A stretch of DNA of 64,000 nt from Actinomycetota bacterium (lineage in GTDB: Bacteria > Actinomycetota > UBA4738 > HRBIN12). The stretch is from the NCBI GenBank assembly GCA_040881665.1, contig JBBECT010000004.1, positions 568,303-632,302 on the forward strand, given 5' to 3'. The translations under genes and the position numbers were made by a program. A model generated the notes under the pieces. That model had not been told where the DNA came from and did not search any database. It saw only the letters and a list, made by a program, of their open reading frames with translations. This document shows positions 60,679 through 64,000 of this stretch, one piece after another; within the stretch, counting starts at the first letter, position 1, and the number at the start of each line of letters is the position of its first letter.

Positions 60679-61572
60679 ATGGCGGTCGCGATCGAACCGA
60701 TCCAGCTGAACGAGCCCCTGTTGGCGTGGTACGCGCCCCGGCGGAGGACGTTCCCGTGGCGCCGTTCCCACCCCGACCCGTACCACGTTCTCGTCTCCGA
60801 GGTGATGCTGCAGCAGACCCAGGTCGCCCGCGTCGTGCCGGCGTTCGTCGCGTTCATCGAACGCTTCCCCACCGTCGCCTCGCTCGCGGCGGCGCCGCGC
60901 GCCGCGATCCTTCGCCGTTGGGAGGGGCTCGGGTACAACCGCCGGGCCGTCGCGCTGTCCGAGGCCGCCCGGATGTTGATCCGCGAGCACGACGGTGAGG
61001 TGCCCGACGATCTCGTCGCGTTGCGCCGTCTCCCGGGCGTCGGTCCGTACACCGCGAACGCGATCGCCTCGCTCGCGTTCGGTCGAGCCGTGGCGGCCCT
61101 GGACGTGAACGTCGCGCGGGTCGTCGCGCGGGTACGTCTCGGCCGTGAGGCGCACGACGGACCGATCGAAGAGGTCGAGGAGGCCGCGGCCGGCTGGATC
61201 GACCGCGAGGCCCCGGGAGCCTGGAACCAAGCCCTGATGGACCTCGGTCGCGAGCTCTGTCGGCCCGTGCCCCGGTGCGGGGGGTGCCCGCTGGCGGGGG
61301 GATGCGGTTTCCTCCGGGCCGGTGCACGACCGACCCGGCGTCCTCGCTCCCAGGGTCCGTTCGAGGGGTCGGACCGCCAGGTGCGGGGCGCGGTCGTCGA
61401 GGAGCTGCGTCATAGATCGTCCGCGACCATCGGCACCCTCGCCCTGGTGACCGGGCACGACGAGGACCGGATCGCCTCCGCCGTTACCGCGCTGGACCGC
61501 GAAGGCCTCGTTCGCGCGGGACCCGCGGCGCTCCGAGGCCGCGCGTCCGGGAGGGTGCGGCTCGCCGGCTGA
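60679..61572 (+). CDS. mutY: A/G-specific adenine DNA glycosylase MutY, actinobacterial short type
   Basis: Removes adenine opposite 8-oxoguanine. 297 aa. Catalytic Glu41 (EVMLQQTQV) and Asp142 (ALDVNVARV), helix-hairpin-helix LPGVGPYTANAIA, and the 4Fe-4S loop CRPVPRCGGCPLAGGC are intact. The usual NUDIX-like 8-oxoguanine reader at the C-terminus is absent; in its place is a short winged-helix-like end (GSDRQVRGAVVEELRH, IASAVTALDREGLVRA), as in actinobacterial relatives. The ATG at 60679 fits a -10 box 7 bases upstream, better than a GTG at 60670. Confidence 0.92.
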   Translation: MAVAIEPIQLNEPLLAWYAPRRRTFPWRRSHPDPYHVLVSEVMLQQTQVARVVPAFVAFIERFPTVASLAAAPRAAILRRWEGLGYNRRAVALSEAARMLIREHDGEVPDDLVALRRLPGVGPYTANAIASLAFGRAVAALDVNVARVVARVRLGREAHDGPIEEVEEAAAGWIDREAPGAWNQALMDLGRELCRPVPRCGGCPLAGGCGFLRAGARPTRRPRSQGPFEGSDRQVRGAVVEELRHRSSATIGTLALVTGHDEDRIASAVTALDREGLVRAGPAALRGRASGRVRLAG

Positions 61573-61603
61573 GTGCCGGTTCGGTTCGGTCGTACACGAC
61601 TAT

Positions 61604-61632
61604 TTGACGTCGATCCGCGGCTCCGGTAATGT
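61604..61632 (+). promoter_or_regulatory. Promoter of the znuACB operon
   Basis: TTGACG (61604-61609), a 17-base spacer and TAATGT (61627-61632). The -10 box ends 6 bases before the znuA ATG, so the transcript is leaderless. This is the best -35/-10 pair seen in the window. Confidence 0.8.
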
Positions 61633-61638
61633 CCAAGT

Positions 61639-62580
61639 ATGAGAATCGTTATCATTCTTGGCATCGGATTGGGTCTCGCCGGCGCCGCGTGCGGGGACCG
61701 CGGACCGGCCGCCGGGTCGGACGGCGCGGCGGAGGATCCGCTCACCGTCGTGGCGAGCTTCTATCCCCTAGCCGAGGCGGCCGAACGGGTCGTCGGTTCC
61801 TCCGTGGCGGTCACCAACCTCACCCCTCCGGGCGTCGAACCGCACGACCTCGAGCTCTCGCCCGACCAGGTGGAGCTGATCGCGACGGCCGATCTCGTCC
61901 TCTACGCCGGCGAGGGTTTCCAGCCCGCGGTGGAAGAGGCCGTGGTGACGATCGCGGAGGGCACCACGGTGGACGTGCTCGACGGCCTTCCACTGATCCA
62001 GGGTCTCGGTGGCGACCACACGCACGATGAGGGGGAGGAACCGGCCGAGGAGGGGGTTGACCCGCACGTCTGGCTGGATCCGAGCCTCCTGGGCGACATC
62101 GTCTCGACGATCGAGGGGTCGCTCGCCGAGCTCTCACCCGACCGGGCCTCGAACTTCTCCGACAACGCCGAGGCGTTCGATGCCGAGCTCGCCGCCTTGG
62201 ACGAAGAGTTCCGGACCGGTCTCGCGACGTGCGAACGACGGCTGCTGGTGACCTCGCACGCCGCGTTCGGCTATCTGGCCCGCGCCTACGATCTCGAGCA
62301 GGAAGCGATCTCCGGACTGTCGCCGGAGGCGGAGCCGAGCGCGCAGGAGCTTGCCGACATCACCGACGAGATCCGTGCCGACGGCGTAACGACGGTGTTC
62401 ACCGAGACGCTCGTGTCGGCCGCGCTCGCCGAGACCCTCGCGAGCGAGGCCGACGTGGCCACCGCGATCCTGAACCCGCTCGAGGGGCTGAGCCAGGAAC
62501 AGGCCGACGCCGGTGCGGACTACCTGTCGGTGATGCGGGAGAACCTCGACGTGATGCGAACGGGGCTAGGCTGCAGGTAG
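61639..62580 (+). CDS. znuA: Zinc ABC transporter substrate-binding lipoprotein
   Basis: Cluster A-I metal-binding protein of 313 aa. Lipoprotein signal with lipobox LAGAAC. Metal ligands: His in PGVEPHDLELSPDQVELI, His in GVDPHVWLDPSLL, His in TSHAAFGYLARAYD and an acidic residue in the C-terminal FTETLVSAALAET region. A short His/Glu-rich loop (GGDHTHDEGEEPAEEG) before the second ligand is typical of zinc-specific ZnuA. Promoter and Zur-like box support zinc over manganese. Confidence 0.92.
   Translation: MRIVIILGIGLGLAGAACGDRGPAAGSDGAAEDPLTVVASFYPLAEAAERVVGSSVAVTNLTPPGVEPHDLELSPDQVELIATADLVLYAGEGFQPAVEEAVVTIAEGTTVDVLDGLPLIQGLGGDHTHDEGEEPAEEGVDPHVWLDPSLLGDIVSTIEGSLAELSPDRASNFSDNAEAFDAELAALDEEFRTGLATCERRLLVTSHAAFGYLARAYDLEQEAISGLSPEAEPSAQELADITDEIRADGVTTVFTETLVSAALAETLASEADVATAILNPLEGLSQEQADAGADYLSVMRENLDVMRTGLGCR
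61640..61654 (+). promoter_or_regulatory. Zur-like operator over the znuA start codon
   Basis: TGAGAATCGTTATCA is a 15-base imperfect palindrome that fits the TGAnAATnATTnTCA pattern of actinobacterial Zur boxes at all but one fixed position. It begins in the start codon, at the expected transcription start. A repressor bound here with zinc would block initiation. Confidence 0.7.
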
Positions 62581-63327
62581 ATGGCGCCGATCCTCACCGC
62601 GGAGCACGTCGGGTTCGCATACGGCGCGACCTCTGTCCTCGACGACGTCTCGGTCGCGATCGAGCCCGGCCAGTTCGTCGCCCTCGTCGGGCCGAACGGG
62701 TCGGGGAAGTCGACGCTGCTGCGCATCCTCCTCGGTCTCCAACGGCCCGATCGCGGGAACGTTCGCCTGTTCGACCGTGATCCCGCAGCCCTCGAGGAGC
62801 GGTGGCGGATCGGCTACGTGCCCCAGCGACCGTCGCTCGAGTCCGAGCTGCCCGTCACCGTCGAGGAGCTCGTTGCCGCGGGGCGTCTGAGCCGGCGTGG
62901 ATGGTGGCGGCGGTTCGGCGCACCCGATCGCGATGCGGTCGAGCACGCCGTCGAGTCGGTGGCGCTCGGTGAGCTTCGAACGCGTCCGATCAAGGAACTG
63001 TCGGGTGGGCAGCGTCAACGGACGTTCATCGCGCGCGCGTTCGCTTCCGATCCCGAGCTGCTCGTGCTCGACGAGCCGATCGCCGGCGTCGACGCGGAGT
63101 CCCAGCGACGGTTCCGGGGATCGATCGCCCACCTCCGGGAGCAGCACGGGTCCGCCGTCCTCCTCGTCTCGCACGAGCTCTCGGCGGTCGCCGACGATGT
63201 CGACCGCGTGATCGTGCTGAAGGGCCGCGTGCTCTTCGATGGGCCGCCGGAACGCCTGATCGCCGAGGGTGTCTCCCTCGGCGTGCACCGCGAGGACCTC
63301 CCGCTCTGGCTCGAGGGGCTGCGTTGA
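62581..63327 (+). CDS. znuC: Zinc ABC transporter ATPase
   Basis: ATPase of 248 aa. Walker A GPNGSGKST, Q-loop VPQRP, signature LSGGQRQRT, Walker B LLVLDEPIAGVD and H-loop VSHE. The ATG follows the znuA stop directly, and its own stop overlaps the permease ATG (TGATG). Typical of MntB/ZnuC proteins of the metal type. Confidence 0.93.
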   Translation: MAPILTAEHVGFAYGATSVLDDVSVAIEPGQFVALVGPNGSGKSTLLRILLGLQRPDRGNVRLFDRDPAALEERWRIGYVPQRPSLESELPVTVEELVAAGRLSRRGWWRRFGAPDRDAVEHAVESVALGELRTRPIKELSGGQRQRTFIARAFASDPELLVLDEPIAGVDAESQRRFRGSIAHLREQHGSAVLLVSHELSAVADDVDRVIVLKGRVLFDGPPERLIAEGVSLGVHREDLPLWLEGLR

Positions 63328-64000
63328 TGGCGCTCGGACCGCTGGCGCTCTTGCCGTATCCGTTCGACGCCACGTTCATGGAGCGCGCGCTCGTCGCCGG
63401 CCTCGTCGTGGGCGTGTTCGCGCCGATCATCGGCACGTTCCTCGTGCAGAAGCGGATGGCCTTGATCGGGGACGGGATCGGGCACTTGGCCTTCGCGGGC
63501 GTGGGCGCCGGCTTGCTCGTCGGCGTCTGGCCCCTGTGGGGAGCGCTCGTGCTAGCGGTCGGCGGGGCGATCGCCGTCGAACGGATGCGCGCGCGGAGGA
63601 AGGCGTCCGGTGACCTGGCCCTCGCGTGGATCTTCTACACGGGGATCGCGCTCGGCGTCGTTCTCGTCGGCCTGGCGGGATCGCTCAACGCGAACCTGTT
63701 CTCGTACCTGTTCGGGCAGGTCCTGCTCGTGACGGGATCCGAGCTGGCGCTGATCGTTCCCCTCGGGATCGTCGTGACCGTCGTCGTCCTGGTCCTGCGC
63801 CGTCCACTGCTCGCGGTCGTGACCGACGAGGACTGGGCCCGCGTGGCGGGCCTGCCCGTCGATCTGCTGAACATGATGCTCGCGGTGCTGACCGCCGTGG
63901 CGATCGTCACAGCGATGCGTGTCGTCGGCATCCTGCTCGTCGCCGCGCTGATGGTGCTGCCGGTGGCGAGCGGCCAGCTGCTCGCCCGTTCGTTCCGTGG
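63327..64000 (+). CDS. znuB: Zinc ABC transporter permease (3' end outside window)
   Basis: The first 224 codons of a ZnuB/MntC-type permease; the frame is open to the window end. Helices include ALVAGLVVGVFAPIIGTFLV, then LIGDGIGHLAFAGVGAG (the family landmark), LALAWIFYTGIALGVVLVGL and VVGILLVAALMVLPVASGQ. Start ATG 63327 overlaps the znuC stop by one base. It completes the zinc importer. Confidence 0.92.
   Translation, partial: MALGPLALLPYPFDATFMERALVAGLVVGVFAPIIGTFLVQKRMALIGDGIGHLAFAGVGAGLLVGVWPLWGALVLAVGGAIAVERMRARRKASGDLALAWIFYTGIALGVVLVGLAGSLNANLFSYLFGQVLLVTGSELALIVPLGIVVTVVVLVLRRPLLAVVTDEDWARVAGLPVDLLNMMLAVLTAVAIVTAMRVVGILLVAALMVLPVASGQLLARSFR

Noticed and set aside
1-64000. tRNA or rRNA genes, insertion sequences, prophage, toxin-antitoxin or CRISPR-Cas modules
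   Set aside because: None was recognised on either strand by eye; a tRNAscan-SE and ISfinder run would be needed to exclude divergent ones.

Overview
The window is high-GC DNA, with sampled 60-base lines near 67-68% G+C, and is densely packed with genes on both strands. The gene content points to the phylum Actinomycetota, probably a poorly cultivated lineage. Pointers are an AdnA-AdnB helicase-nuclease pair, a UvrD2-like helicase with an HRDC end, a PGPGW-type membrane protein, a DUF5317 protein, an ECF42-type sigma factor beside a YCII protein, an actinobacterial-type MutY, and many TAnnnT -10 boxes only 6-10 bases before the start codon (leaderless transcription). No rRNA, tRNA, CRISPR array, insertion sequence or phage gene was seen.

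Layout. 1-2994: end of a carbohydrate-type ABC importer operon (solute-binding protein, ATPase, one permease). 2999-8365: nitrilase, MidA-like methyltransferase, NUDIX, metallo-beta-lactamase, Crp/Fnr regulator and cNMP-binding protein. 8375-14517: AdnAB-like DNA-end resection machine. 14577-18781: site-2 protease, DUF72, lipoprotein, PGPGW protein and TerC, the last behind a yybP-ykoY manganese riboswitch. 19158-22539: two tandem membrane histidine kinases with related sensor domains and no response regulator, with a 27-codon small gene between them. 22376-30926: DUF5317, DUF2236, HAD phosphatase, MenG-like methyltransferase, UbiA-like protein, UvrD2-like helicase, CapA-like protein and small proteins. 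30936-36159: sulfatase, class III CoA-transferase, methyltransferase, winged-helix/coiled-coil protein.

36166-45695 is a minus-strand cluster with a complete Opp/Dpp-type peptide importer. Its binding protein has a C-terminal membrane anchor. Upstream lie an S66 (LdcA/MccF-like) peptidase, a C45 (penicillin acyltransferase-like) hydrolase and a D-2-hydroxyacid dehydrogenase. Together they suggest uptake and dismantling of modified or acylated peptides. 45829-54309: GreA, a CDP-alcohol phosphatidyltransferase, two tandem secreted FG-GAP proteins (the second out of frame at a C6 tract), Rieske protein plus glucose-6-phosphate dehydrogenase, and two membrane-anchored or secreted proteins, one collagen-like. 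54381-61572: Ser/Thr kinase, TrpB2, ECF42 sigma plus YCII, glutaryl-CoA-dehydrogenase-like enzyme, CBS protein and MutY. 61604-64000: a zinc importer operon znuA-znuC-znuB, cut by the window end, with a -35/-10 promoter and a Zur-like box over the start codon.

Observations I rate highest are the riboswitch with its alternative ribosome-site pairing, the recurrent leaderless promoters, three genes whose expected N-terminus has no ATG/GTG/TTG but carries an ATC, the peptide uptake/S66/C45 cluster, the composition step inside the second kinase, and the frameshifted FG-GAP gene.
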